Below, piece by piece: positions 27,149 to 35,215 of a stretch of DNA of 64,000 nucleotides. The stretch covers positions 1 through 64,000 of IMG/VR virus record IMGVR_UViG_3300019757_000007; one strand, given 5' to 3'. The position numbers and the translations under genes were made by a program. The notes beneath the pieces were generated by a model that did no database searches, had not been told where the DNA came from, and saw only the letters and a program-made list of their open reading frames with translations. The DNA is from a virus. Each line of letters starts with the position of its first letter. Within the stretch, counting starts at the first letter, position 1.

Positions 27149-27695
27149 CTATCTTTCCAGCTTTAGTAGGTAATATTAATTCTTCTTCTGGATGATTATC
27201 ATGAAAATTATTTAATTGATATAATGGATCTTCTAAAAATTCTTTCGGATATAACCCATTTCTAAACGCATGAGCATTATTTCTTTTTATGATTTTTAAA
27301 AAAGCTTTTTCTTCTTTTTTATTTCTAACCGCTACTAATAGACCATTCCCACCATTTAAAGATTCTTTATCCCAAGCTAAAAAATATTGTTTAAATAGTT
27401 TATCACCATCTATAGAAAACCATTTTTTACCATTTTTAATTTCGCCATCTGATACTATAGAATCCGGTTTAACTTTAACATTATTTTTTGATTGATTAAC
27501 TTTTTTAGGAGTTCTTTCTTGTTTAATATCTATACAGCCTGTTAAAATTTCTTGAGTAATTAATTCAATTTTATCCTGCTCTCCATTTGAAATTAACTCT
27601 TCTGTCGTACTTTCGATAGTATCTTTAATTAATTCAATTTCTAAGTCAGAAAAACCTAAATTTTTTAAATGTTTAACTTTTATTTTTTTTGCCAT
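27138..27695 (-). CDS. Internal-start product of the 27138-28010 frame
   Basis: Alternative 185-residue protein from Met106. The ribosome site AAAAAAGGAAATACA before ATG is as good as any in the window and would hardly arise inside a coding region by chance. It starts MAKKIKVKHLKN. It may be the original gene, with the upstream one fused by loss of its stop. Confidence 0.5.
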   Translation of the reverse strand: MAKKIKVKHLKNLGFSDLEIELIKDTIESTTEELISNGEQDKIELITQEILTGCIDIKQERTPKKVNQSKNNVKVKPDSIVSDGEIKNGKKWFSIDGDKLFKQYFLAWDKESLNGGNGLLVAVRNKKEEKAFLKIIKRNNAHAFRNGLYPKEFLEDPLYQLNNFHDNHPEEELILPTKAGKIDDN

Positions 27696-28010
27696 TGTAT
27701 TTCCTTTTTTATTTTTAAGTTCTTTTGCTAGTGCTTTTTTTGGTAGAGTTCTATGTTCTTCTTCTGTTTTAGCTTTTAATAAATTAGCATAATTTTGACC
27801 AATTTGAGGAATTTTTAAATGTCTTTGAACATCTTCTCTTGATAATAATTTCTTAATGAAATATTTAGCTGCTTTAACATCTTCGCCTTTTTTAGCTTCT
27901 ATAATAATATTTAAAAAGCTATCTAAACCTTCTTTAATATTTGCTAAATCTCCATCTACTAATGTCATTAAAAACGATAATCTATACTTTAATTTTTCTA
28001 CTTTTTTCAT
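27138..28010 (-). CDS. Unknown protein, apparently two genes joined in frame
   Basis: 290 residues. The first 100 are helical and Lys/Leu-rich. At residue 106 there is a second methionine (27695) preceded by AAAAAAGGAAATACA, an excellent ribosome site identical in style to intergenic ones here. The sequence encoding residues 98-105 looks like a spacer read through in frame. Residues 106-290 contain a small helical N-terminal motif (LKNLGFSDLEIELIKDTI), a linker rich in Lys/Asn, and a C-terminal globular part. Two products (full and short) are likely. No family recognised. Confidence 0.72.
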   Translation of the reverse strand: MKKVEKLKYRLSFLMTLVDGDLANIKEGLDSFLNIIIEAKKGEDVKAAKYFIKKLLSREDVQRHLKIPQIGQNYANLLKAKTEEEHRTLPKKALAKELKNKKGNTMAKKIKVKHLKNLGFSDLEIELIKDTIESTTEELISNGEQDKIELITQEILTGCIDIKQERTPKKVNQSKNNVKVKPDSIVSDGEIKNGKKWFSIDGDKLFKQYFLAWDKESLNGGNGLLVAVRNKKEEKAFLKIIKRNNAHAFRNGLYPKEFLEDPLYQLNNFHDNHPEEELILPTKAGKIDDN

Positions 28011-28011
28011 G

Positions 28012-29496
28012 TTATATTTCCTCAGCTTCTAAAGCTTGTATTTTTGTGTTGTAAATTTTTCTTACGGCCATTTTCATATTATTTAAATAAATTTTGGAAA
28101 AAGCAGAACCTTTCTCTTGTAACGCTCTGACATAATCAGGTGCTTCATTCATTGCTTCGAAATAATATTTTCTGTATTCATCCGGAATACCTATTTCTGT
28201 AAACTCAGGTATTTGATAAATATCATCCTCTGAATCCCCGTAGCTTCGAGCTATAGAATAACAACTACTACTAAACTTCCATAAGTTAGGTTGTCTTTCA
28301 GTAAGTACCCTAAAATCTTTCATTTTCTTTTCTAAGAAGTTTTTAAAATCTTCATCAGGTAAAGTAATTTCAAAATTATTATTGAACCTATCATAGATAT
28401 ATTGGATATATTCCACCACGTCAAAACTATTTTGAGAACCATCCTCATCAATAATACTAATCTCTTTATCTTCATATTCTACGAATAAATATCTTAGTAA
28501 TTCTGGTAAAAATATTTTCTTAATACTTTCTTCTGGTAAACCTAATTGATATGGTTTTAAAACTGGATTTGGAATAATAACAGCTCTCTGACTAAATTCT
28601 ACTGTTTTTCCAGTTAAAGATTCTCTTACATAATTATCTTTCTTTTGAAAATTAAATTGTAATATTTCGTGATATACATCATCAATACTTTGCTGATACT
28701 TATAAACAGTATTACCAAAAAAATCAGAATTTGTATTATAAAGATTATCAAGAACAGAAGTCCCTTTGGAAATATTTTTAAGTATTTCAATATAAGCCTT
28801 TGTAATTGGATGTGGTAAAATCTTAGTATTACTAATTTTTACTACCTGTCTACTATTTGGAGGAGTTACTAAAATATAATTTAAGAAAACATATTTTAAA
28901 TAATCTTCTTTAATACTACCAGTTAAATGATGTCGGTACTTCCATTCTACTGGAATTCCTTCCTCAGGTGGTTTTGCCATTAAATCATGCAATAAAAAAA
29001 ACAAGTCCTTTAAGGAATTAATATCAAAAACTGGATGATCAATAAAATCTTTATCACCTTCCGCTATTTTAGTACTTTTGATTAACTTATATTTCTTAAG
29101 ATGGAAATAATAAGGTGCTTCTTTATTACTATTATATGCATGTTTTGATAAAATATTTTTAATACTATTATGACCGAAAATATCTTGTAAAGCATTCTTA
29201 AAATCGGGGTTTACTATAAAGATACCAGCGGGTAACATTATTTTAGCGAATTGAATATTTCTAGATTCATTCTTAGAACATTTTACATTACAGTTTGTAC
29301 ATACTTTACTAGCATTTATTTTGCCAAATACTTTTCCACACTGACATTTATATATCTTTTCTGGGCCAAAAATTTGCTCCGAATAGAGCCCATCTTTAGT
29401 AAAAGTATCATGTTTGTTACTTGTAAAAATACTTGGGTTAGTGATTTCTTCTAAATCGTCGACACCAGCGTATTCCTTAAAATTAAGTACTATCAT
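28012..29496 (-). CDS. Non-virion RNAP beta' subunit, N-terminal piece
   Basis: 494 residues. The N-terminus follows bacterial beta': DGLYSEQIFGPEKIYKCQCG (35-54), with zinc-ribbon cysteines C51, C53, C66 and C69 (C73 nearby). LVTPPNSRQVV (209-219) equals VLPPDLRPMV. GKTVEFSQRAVIIP (296-309) with LKPYQLGLP equals the GKRVDFSGRSVI...LKLHQCGLP block. TERQPNLWK near residue 410 corresponds to LNRAPTLHR. It ends before NADFDGD, which begins the next RNAP gene at 26307. Four genes separate the two halves, counting the internal-start product. First RNAP gene to be transcribed in the cluster. Confidence 0.94.
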   Translation of the reverse strand: MIVLNFKEYAGVDDLEEITNPSIFTSNKHDTFTKDGLYSEQIFGPEKIYKCQCGKVFGKINASKVCTNCNVKCSKNESRNIQFAKIMLPAGIFIVNPDFKNALQDIFGHNSIKNILSKHAYNSNKEAPYYFHLKKYKLIKSTKIAEGDKDFIDHPVFDINSLKDLFFLLHDLMAKPPEEGIPVEWKYRHHLTGSIKEDYLKYVFLNYILVTPPNSRQVVKISNTKILPHPITKAYIEILKNISKGTSVLDNLYNTNSDFFGNTVYKYQQSIDDVYHEILQFNFQKKDNYVRESLTGKTVEFSQRAVIIPNPVLKPYQLGLPEESIKKIFLPELLRYLFVEYEDKEISIIDEDGSQNSFDVVEYIQYIYDRFNNNFEITLPDEDFKNFLEKKMKDFRVLTERQPNLWKFSSSCYSIARSYGDSEDDIYQIPEFTEIGIPDEYRKYYFEAMNEAPDYVRALQEKGSAFSKIYLNNMKMAVRKIYNTKIQALEAEEI

Positions 29497-29684
29497 GTAA
29501 TATTTCTCCCATTTTCATAATCGGGGCTATCTAATTCATGTTCTACTACCGAACATGTATTTCTATGATTTGGTAAATTACCATCTCTTTCTTTAGCGCA
29601 AGTTATTGCGTGGTCCTCAACTGTGAATGAATCAACTATATTTCTATAACCTAAATCCGAATCAATTACGGTGTATATTGTCAT
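29493..29684 (-). CDS. Small unknown protein
   Basis: 63 residues, mixed composition with two Cys (C29 and about C44), no motif. Four-base ATGA-type overlap with the start of RNAP beta' N, so coupled. Unknown. Confidence 0.6.
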   Translation of the reverse strand: MTIYTVIDSDLGYRNIVDSFTVEDHAITCAKERDGNLPNHRNTCSVVEHELDSPDYENGRNIT

Positions 29685-29685
29685 C

Positions 29686-29868
29686 TTAACCCTTTGTATT
29701 TTTTAATATCGCGATATTATTATATGATATATTGTCTAGATCCCGAATTAAATTTATTGTTTTACCAATATGAAATCCACCCATTGGAACCATTCTTATT
29801 ATTTTGTCGTTCTCAGTAAATCTAGGCTTTTGCTTTTTTATAGCAACTTTCTTTTTTTTACGAGCCAT
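29686..29868 (-). CDS. Small basic protein
   Basis: I set the start at 29868, after AAAGGACAAAAT. 60 residues with a very basic N-terminus (ARKKKKVAIKKQK), then a small beta-rich part with VPMGGFHIGKTINLIRDL that resembles a short KOW/SH3-like strand pair. May bind nucleic acid. An in-frame ATG five codons upstream is less likely. Confidence 0.62.
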   Translation of the reverse strand: MARKKKKVAIKKQKPRFTENDKIIRMVPMGGFHIGKTINLIRDLDNISYNNIAILKNTKG

Positions 29869-29940
29869 ATTTTGTCCTTTCATATGTACTATATTTTATC
29901 TATTATAACTAAGAATAGTCAAGGCTATACTCCAGTTAAT

Positions 29941-30279
29941 TTAATAGCTTATTTCTAAACTAAACCCATTTTTTTTATTAACTTTTTTTATAATCTTTTC
30001 TGTAATAATACACCATCTATTATGTATAATTACACTATTATATCCAAAGTTAGCGGCTTCCCCAGTTAGTACTAATTTATTTTTAACTACTCCATTTGCA
30101 GTAGTACATAATTGGAATTCATTTTCTAAAAAAGTTTTATTTGCAAGTAACTTTATTATATCTCTTTTTATAATCTTTTTCTTTCCATCATCCCCTAGTA
30201 GGACAATTGCTTTACTATGACTATGAAAAGTATTTTCTGATTCGAACCATTCTAGGGACTTAATTATGTATGATTTCAT
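29941..30279 (-). CDS. Unknown protein of a tandem family (member 3)
   Basis: 112 residues. Begins MKSYIIKSLEWFES and ends near KKNGFSLEISY. The same N-terminal K-x-Y-x-IKS-x-EWF and C-terminal GGF-[IL]-x-E elements occur in the two genes upstream. The middle has diverged most in this copy. It overlaps the previous paralogue by 20 bases. Confidence 0.72.
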   Translation of the reverse strand: MKSYIIKSLEWFESENTFHSHSKAIVLLGDDGKKKIIKRDIIKLLANKTFLENEFQLCTTANGVVKNKLVLTGEAANFGYNSVIIHNRWCIITEKIIKKVNKKNGFSLEISY

Positions 30280-30622
30280 CTAGAATAAATCCGCCTCTTC
30301 TATTAATTTTACGAAGGGTTCTTTCTGGAATAATTAAAATATCGTACCAACTCTTATAAAATGTTCTAGTGACCTCTTCTACTTGAATACCATTGTATTC
30401 TTTCATAAATTTTACTCTGAGGTCGCCATTTTTTAATATAGTCCATATATTATCTGATTCTTTAATTATTTTATTACAAAAAGGAATCATATCCCTATTA
30501 AAAGATTTAATTCCTGTAGTATATCCATATGAATTTGTAATTGGACATCTCCAACTATAAGAATCGGATGATGTTTTATTTTTACGAAACCAAGCTTCTG
30601 ATTTTATTTTATATACCTTCAT
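30260..30622 (-). CDS. Unknown protein of a tandem family (member 2)
   Basis: 120 residues. MKVYKIKSEAWFR at the start, SWRCPI then a D-x2-PFC-x-KI helix, a FYKSWYDILIIPERTL block and RRGGFILDE at the end. It matches member 1 over its whole length: WECPV, LDFCDKIF, FYEGWYDEIEFP, KGGFILNE. Conserved Trp and Cys positions suggest a real fold. Function unknown. Confidence 0.75.
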   Translation of the reverse strand: MKVYKIKSEAWFRKNKTSSDSYSWRCPITNSYGYTTGIKSFNRDMIPFCNKIIKESDNIWTILKNGDLRVKFMKEYNGIQVEEVTRTFYKSWYDILIIPERTLRKINRRGGFILDEIIHN

Positions 30623-30950
30623 TTAAAATAAAACCTCCTTTAATTTTTTTAGTTTTAAGAGTTGTTACTGGAAATTCAATTTCATCATACCACCCCTCAT
30701 AAAAATACCAATGATCTTTTGAATTAGATAGATTATTATCTTTTATAATTAATGTACTTTTTCCTCTTCTGCTTAAATCCGGATCATGTTTATGAAATAT
30801 CTTATCGCAAAAATCTAACATTAATTCATTAAATTTCTCCTTATATAAATTAGACCCAGAACCTTCTACTGGACATTCCCAAGTTTTAAAATGTTTACCC
30901 CTAGTAAAGCTAAGAAACCATTCCTTTGATTTGATTTTATAAGCTTTCAT
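30609..30950 (-). CDS. Unknown protein of a tandem family (member 1)
   Basis: 113 residues from Met at 30950, chosen because the frame's family start MKAYKIKSKEWF begins there, one base after the upstream TAA, with GGTGGG as ribosome site. The longer frame would overlap the CGGC-tailed gene. It shares WECPV, DFCDKIF, GWYDEIEFP and GGFIL with member 2. Confidence 0.75.
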   Translation of the reverse strand: MKAYKIKSKEWFLSFTRGKHFKTWECPVEGSGSNLYKEKFNELMLDFCDKIFHKHDPDLSRRGKSTLIIKDNNLSNSKDHWYFYEGWYDEIEFPVTTLKTKKIKGGFILNEGI

Positions 30951-30951
30951 T

Positions 30952-31428
30952 TTAGATACACCCACCACAGGAACCACTTCTCCAATCTCTCTGTTCTATA
31001 CCTAGTATTAATAATTTAGTACTTTCTTCTGTTAAAGTAAATCCATTTAATTCTAATAGTTCGACTATCTTTTTAAATTTATCACTTAATAAAAAGTCTT
31101 GTTCTGTTATACCATCATGATAATTATTCCAGTGTTCCTCGTAGTTATCTCCAAATTCCCAAGCACTATAAGTACCAGAAATTCCAAGATGTTCTGTCAT
31201 CCAATGTCCATACTCATACTTATCTATAGGTTTTCCATACTTATCACATTCACTTGGTAAATAGTTTCCATTTACTTTAAATACCCAATGACCAGAACAT
31301 AAATTTGGATAGCCTCCAGTCCAATTTACATTAATAATATCAATTGGTATTAACTTCGGCTTTGCTTCTACTGTTAAAGTAGGATCTATCGTATAATCTA
31401 TATTTGATAATCTCTCATTAATATTCAT
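30952..31428 (-). CDS. Unknown protein ending in CGGC
   Basis: 158 residues, Trp/Tyr/Gly-rich in the middle (YEYGHWMTEHLGISGTY, EFGDNYEEHWNNYHDG), with a helical C-terminal half and the tail DWRSGSCGGCI. The vicinal cysteines at the very end could bind a metal or be redox-active. No family named with confidence. First in the run of four genes down to 29941. Confidence 0.72.
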   Translation of the reverse strand: MNINERLSNIDYTIDPTLTVEAKPKLIPIDIINVNWTGGYPNLCSGHWVFKVNGNYLPSECDKYGKPIDKYEYGHWMTEHLGISGTYSAWEFGDNYEEHWNNYHDGITEQDFLLSDKFKKIVELLELNGFTLTEESTKLLILGIEQRDWRSGSCGGCI

Positions 31429-31439
31429 TATTGTTCCTT

Positions 31440-31766
31440 TTAACTAACCTCGTATTTGTCATAAAATTTTTGAAAAGCCGACTCTATATTTTTATAAGAA
31501 TGTCGTACAAATAAAAAAATTATACCTAATAAATAAATTCCATCAAAAAAGTATTCTTTATGTTCTAGTGAAAATAAAATTTCAATACCATAAACCATAA
31601 AAGAAAATAAAATTAAAGCTACAAAATAAACTAACCATAAATTAGATATAGTCTGATTAATAATTTTCCATCTTGTATTATTTTCAATCTCTTTCGTTAT
31701 TTTATACTTACCAGTTTCTTCATTTTTTTCTATATTATATTGATGTTCTAATACATCTGTTCTCAT
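31440..31766 (-). CDS. Small two-pass membrane protein
   Basis: 108 residues. Hydrophobic segments at about 42-64 and 76-89 with a short loop between, and soluble charged ends on both sides, consistent with both termini in the cytoplasm. Unknown. Confidence 0.66.
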   Translation of the reverse strand: MRTDVLEHQYNIEKNEETGKYKITKEIENNTRWKIINQTISNLWLVYFVALILFSFMVYGIEILFSLEHKEYFFDGIYLLGIIFLFVRHSYKNIESAFQKFYDKYEVS

Positions 31767-31775
31767 AATATTTCC

Positions 31776-32174
31776 TTATTTTCCTGTATTGATTAAGTAT
31801 TTTAATGCATGACTAACATGCTTGCAATGTTTTTTATTGCAATTCGGATTTGTACTTGTTGGAGCTTCGTCTAAAAATCCTTCTGGGATTAATAACGACC
31901 CTGCTAGTTTTAAACAATAAGCTCGACGAAAAATAAAATCATGACAAGAACAATAAACTTGTACTTCAGTATTAGGTTCTATTTTGGCAACCCCATTTCT
32001 TCCTCTAATTTTTACCGTGTAAATTTGAGGACCACCATATTTATTTTTTAAAGTAGTATTTTTACTTCTAAGTACTAACTGTTTAGTTTGACCATTATGC
32101 TCGTTAGTTTTATATAAGTTAGTAACTCTAATATCTTCTGTATTACCATCCATTAATTCATGTGCTCGTAACAT
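31776..32174 (-). CDS. SWIM-like zinc-binding protein
   Basis: 132 residues. VQVYCSCHDF (about 78-87) and NKKHCKHVSHALKYLI (about 113-128) form the C-x-C...C-x-H pattern of SWIM zinc domains, with an insertion of about 30 residues between the halves. SWIM domains bind DNA or proteins in recombination proteins and MULE transposases, and similar small SWIM proteins occur in large phages. Extra Cys in RRAYCLK and NPNCNK. Role here unknown. Confidence 0.72.
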   Translation of the reverse strand: MLRAHELMDGNTEDIRVTNLYKTNEHNGQTKQLVLRSKNTTLKNKYGGPQIYTVKIRGRNGVAKIEPNTEVQVYCSCHDFIFRRAYCLKLAGSLLIPEGFLDEAPTSTNPNCNKKHCKHVSHALKYLINTGK

Positions 32175-32207
32175 TTTTATCCTTTTTAATTTAATTTAAT
32201 TTTGATT

Positions 32208-32255
32208 TAGCTAAGAACTAGCTCACTATAGCCAGCTATCTGTAGCTAGCTATCT
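32208..32255. repeat. AGCT-rich hairpin repeat, copy 2
   Basis: Immediately 3' of the gene ending at 32250. Minus strand contains TAGCTGGCTATAGTGAGCTA then GTTCTTAGCTA; forms nested stem-loops. Confidence 0.7.
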
Positions 32256-33086
32256 TAATATTTTTAATTCCATTATGTTAATTATTTTTCTAGCCTCATA
32301 ATTATGTAATCTTCCATCAAAAAAATCTTCTTCTGTTATATTTTGGGAAGTACAATAAGGTAAATAATTTAAGTTTATAGAAGGATTAATTTTTATTCTT
32401 TCCTTATTTCTTTTTACTAAATAACCATCTTGTACAATAACCAATGTTTTTGCAGACATTCTTTTTTTAAATAATCTATCTCCTTGACCCATAACGATAT
32501 TTGAATTGTGATTTTTAGGCAAGATTAATTCATATATATCATCTCGTAATTGGTAAATTTTTACCCCTTTTTCTTCCGGAGTAAAAAAACTAATAGAACC
32601 TTTATTTTTTTTCATACTTAAAGAATTATCTTTTTCTTTATCATCTAATGGTGGGATATCTCTTTGATTCATTTCTAAAGTTTCTGTAATACATAAATTA
32701 TCTAATTCAGCGTTAACTCTTGTTTCTATAGCTAAAGATTTTCGACGTATTCTTCTTAAGTAATCGTCCATCACTGTATTTTGTCCATTATATGGATTAA
32801 TAGATAATGGGATTCTATTAATTGCTCCATACACATCATTTCTAGAAGAAACTGATCGCGGATATGGAGAGGCACCTGATGATGGAACTGGAGGTGCAGG
32901 TGGTGGATGTGGAATCGATCCAAATAAATTACCTTCTTGACCACTTTGTATTATTTGATTCCTTTCTAGTCTTAACTGCCTTATATGTTCTTCTTTTTCT
33001 AGTCTTAATTGCCTTATATGTTCTTCTCTTCTTCTTTCTAAAGCCAATTTTTTAGCACGTTCGTGTCTATTAATACTTTGATCCAT
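32250..33086 (-). CDS. Unknown protein with repeated coiled-coil heptads and Pro-rich linker
   Basis: 278 residues. The N-terminus holds a charged helix in which EEHIRQLRLE occurs twice in tandem. A Pro-rich linker (HPPPAPPVP) follows, then a Ser/Tyr/Arg-rich region, and a C-terminal globular domain of about 110 residues. The encoding DNA has two near-identical 33-base units at 32969-33034, so the coil can gain or lose repeats. Possibly a virion or tethering protein; not recognised. Confidence 0.72.
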   Translation of the reverse strand: MDQSINRHERAKKLALERRREEHIRQLRLEKEEHIRQLRLERNQIIQSGQEGNLFGSIPHPPPAPPVPSSGASPYPRSVSSRNDVYGAINRIPLSINPYNGQNTVMDDYLRRIRRKSLAIETRVNAELDNLCITETLEMNQRDIPPLDDKEKDNSLSMKKNKGSISFFTPEEKGVKIYQLRDDIYELILPKNHNSNIVMGQGDRLFKKRMSAKTLVIVQDGYLVKRNKERIKINPSINLNYLPYCTSQNITEEDFFDGRLHNYEARKIINIMELKILR

Positions 33087-33090
33087 AAGA

Positions 33091-33918
33091 TTAATCCTCT
33101 TTATTTTTAAATAACTCCTTAATTGCTATCGGAGCAAAGTTTGTATTTTCTATACTACAATTTCTAAAATTCCACCAACCAGCTTCAGGATGATCTTTAT
33201 CCTCTTGAACTATTCTACTATGAGTATGTCCATGAATATTATCAGATATTCCAAAATCTGGAGCCATTCCAAGTAAAGTTTCTATTCTAGGTTGAATAAC
33301 ATTATTTGGATTTTTAGTACGCTTAGTCCATTTCTCTTCTGTAATAGTAGCGGGATAATGACTAAATAAAATATTTTTCATATCTCCATTTACTTTTATC
33401 TGAAGATTCAATGAACTAAAAAGTTCGTCCTTACTTGCCGCAATTTCTAATCTAGAAGATGTTTCCCATTTATTCAATAATCTATAACTACCCCGAACTA
33501 CGTGTTCGCAATCTTTATAAACATGATCCCCTTTTCTATCATGATTCCCAAGAATCATGATAATTCTTCCATTTAATCTTGGAAGAATTTCCTGGATACC
33601 TTTCCAAGCAAAATCACCTAAACATAAAACTAGTTCGTCTGGTTGAACTTCAGTATTCCATCTATGAATTAACCATTCATTATGAATATCAGTAAGTCCT
33701 TTCATCTGTTCTTTTTTTTCTGGAAGTAGTTTTAATGTTTCTGGAATGAACCAATCATTCATATTTACTTCTTCCTTTAAAAAACCATCTTCTACCATCT
33801 GTTCCATTCTACATGATTCAAATCTTAAAATACCATCATGATTAAAATGTGGATCCGAACACACTTTTGTATTTTCATCTATTTCTGAAAATAAATGATA
33901 TAATTTATTTTTAAACAT
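33091..33918 (-). CDS. Calcineurin-like metallophosphoesterase
   Basis: 275 residues. All metal-ligand motifs are present in order: SDPHFNH near residue 21, CLGDF (about 97-101), GNHDR (about 118-122), FSHYP (about 190) and IHGHTH (about 231-236). These define the two-metal phosphoesterase family. Substrate not deducible; relatives cut cyclic nucleotides, nucleotide caps or phosphoproteins. In a phage with several nucleotide-handling enzymes a role against host signal nucleotides is possible but unproven. Confidence 0.9.
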   Translation of the reverse strand: MFKNKLYHLFSEIDENTKVCSDPHFNHDGILRFESCRMEQMVEDGFLKEEVNMNDWFIPETLKLLPEKKEQMKGLTDIHNEWLIHRWNTEVQPDELVLCLGDFAWKGIQEILPRLNGRIIMILGNHDRKGDHVYKDCEHVVRGSYRLLNKWETSSRLEIAASKDELFSSLNLQIKVNGDMKNILFSHYPATITEEKWTKRTKNPNNVIQPRIETLLGMAPDFGISDNIHGHTHSRIVQEDKDHPEAGWWNFRNCSIENTNFAPIAIKELFKNKED

Positions 33919-33920
33919 TT

Positions 33921-34043
33921 TTATCCTTTTTTAATTTCTTTTATGACATATTTTATATGTTCTATTGGATGTAAAGTATAATATATCTGTCGAATAAAAA
34001 AAGATTTATAATTAAAGTTTTTTATATAATTATAGATATTCAT
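33921..34043 (-). CDS. Possible 40-residue small ORF
   Basis: Begins MNIYNYIKNFNYKSFF and ends KEIKKG, with GGGGA nine bases upstream and a stop immediately before the phosphoesterase ribosome site. Basic, aromatic-rich. It fills an otherwise empty gap in a gene-dense strand, but codon content alone cannot prove it. Confidence 0.35.
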   Translation of the reverse strand: MNIYNYIKNFNYKSFFIRQIYYTLHPIEHIKYVIKEIKKG

Positions 34044-34085
34044 TAAGAATTCCCCAATCCAGTACTTTTGTCTTTATTATCAAAT

Positions 34086-34457
34086 TCAAAGTTCTTCCTC
34101 CTTATAATCTTCATGTAATTCCATAATTATTCTTTGAGTCGATTCATTAAGTTTATTAATATCGAACCATTCTCCTGGATATTTAGTATTAGTAAAACCA
34201 TCCCATATTAATAATTGAATCCTATTTTTATTATGCTTGTCAAAATTAACCATAAGCATACCCTCTTTTTTTGGTAGATATTCTCCAAAGAAAACTCTCT
34301 CAGAATAAACAGTAGCTAAGTCTATAGGGGCTTTTTCTATTACATTCATTCCGATAGCCATATCTACAGCCGCTTCATAAGAAGTTGATTGAGCTTTAAT
34401 TATTTTCTTCTCTGCTATAAATTCTAAAAATTTTAATTCTTCTTGAGGATTACTCAT
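34086..34457 (-). CDS. Unknown protein
   Basis: 123 residues, with an N-terminal helix, a central hydrophobic beta-rich part (GEYLPKKEGMLMVNFDKH) and an acidic C-terminus. GGAGAAAG precedes the start. No motif recognised. Lies in the unit starting at the 34967 gene. Confidence 0.68.
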   Translation of the reverse strand: MSNPQEELKFLEFIAEKKIIKAQSTSYEAAVDMAIGMNVIEKAPIDLATVYSERVFFGEYLPKKEGMLMVNFDKHNKNRIQLLIWDGFTNTKYPGEWFDINKLNESTQRIIMELHEDYKEEEL

Positions 34458-34476
34458 TTTCTTTCTCCTATTTAAT

Positions 34477-34671
34477 TTAACTTAGACTAAAGCTTCCTGC
34501 TTTTTTAGTCATGTTTAATTTAGTCGGACTAGCTTTCTTTTTTGCTAATTCGGCTAATCCAATTCCTTTATCTTCATATATCTGAGATATTCTATTATTC
34601 GAATCGATGGTCATCTTAGCATCCATACTATCCCACATATCATATAATTCTTGTTTTCTTTGTCTAGTCAT
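34477..34671 (-). CDS. Small unknown protein
   Basis: 64 residues, charged helix first (RQRKQELYDMWDSMD), then a Lys/Ser-rich tail. Four-base overlap with the upstream gene. No recognised motif. Confidence 0.6.
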   Translation of the reverse strand: MTRQRKQELYDMWDSMDAKMTIDSNNRISQIYEDKGIGLAELAKKKASPTKLNMTKKAGSFSLS

Positions 34672-34967
34672 AAGTATCCTTTAAAAATAAAACCATTTTT
34701 TTTATTCTCTTTTTTTAATGGGTTTCTATATTTTTTTAACTCAGTTCTATAAAATTCAGTATCTCCTTCATTTTTCCAAACAACAGACTCTAAATTTTTA
34801 ATATATTTTTGAGAAACAGCTCCATCTTTTTCTAATTGTTCAATTAACTCGATTATCTCAATGGCCTCTTCCATTTTAAGAGTCCCTTTATTTAATATAA
34901 AATCTTTATATTCGTCTAGTTTTTTAAAAATTATACTTAATTGTCCAAATGATAAACGTGTGTCCAT
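34668..34967 (-). CDS. Small helical protein, first gene after the 35.2 kb promoter
   Basis: 99 residues, almost all helix with Glu/Lys heptads, ending KKNGFIFKGYL; that tail resembles the end of the tandem family at 29941-30950. Ribosome site AAGGAAAAAGT. Its mRNA would carry the long RNA leader at 35030-35214. Confidence 0.66.
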   Translation of the reverse strand: MDTRLSFGQLSIIFKKLDEYKDFILNKGTLKMEEAIEIIELIEQLEKDGAVSQKYIKNLESVVWKNEGDTEFYRTELKKYRNPLKKENKKNGFIFKGYL

Positions 34968-35029
34968 ACTTTTTCCTTAATAAGTAATCTCCTTTAAAAT
35001 AAAAATTAACCAAACAAAAAATGATCCCG

Positions 35030-35214
35030 CACCACCTTTCAAGCAGTTAAGCTATTCATTAATGATAGTCCAGACCCTTACCTTAATCCTAGTACCTTGT
35101 GGGTAAGCTAGTTTCTTGTCCTGATTGAATCTCCATTATTGAATACCATAACTCTATCGAGATAGCCGGTAATCCGAATGTCGTGAAGTCTTTCATTCAC
35201 AATATTCTTTTATT
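35030..35214 (-). ncRNA. Candidate structured RNA or long leader
   Basis: About 185 bases without an ORF, clearly richer in G and C than the genes around it, and starting right after a conserved promoter. On the minus strand the RNA can form GTGAA-N8-TTCAC, CTATC-TC-GATAG, CTAG...CTAG with CTTACC...GGTAAG, and CTAT-N9-ATAG helices. It ends near GGTGGTGCGGGATCATTTTTTG. No match to tRNA, RNase P, tmRNA or a known riboswitch was seen by eye. It could be a stand-alone RNA or a leader of 34668-34967. Confidence 0.5.
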
Positions 35215-35215
35215 C

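Noticed and set aside
35030-35214. Group I intron or tRNA-like RNA in the 35.1 kb gap
   Set aside because: The flanking genes are complete, no P7-type pairing partner or tRNA cloverleaf could be formed, and no homing gene lies inside.
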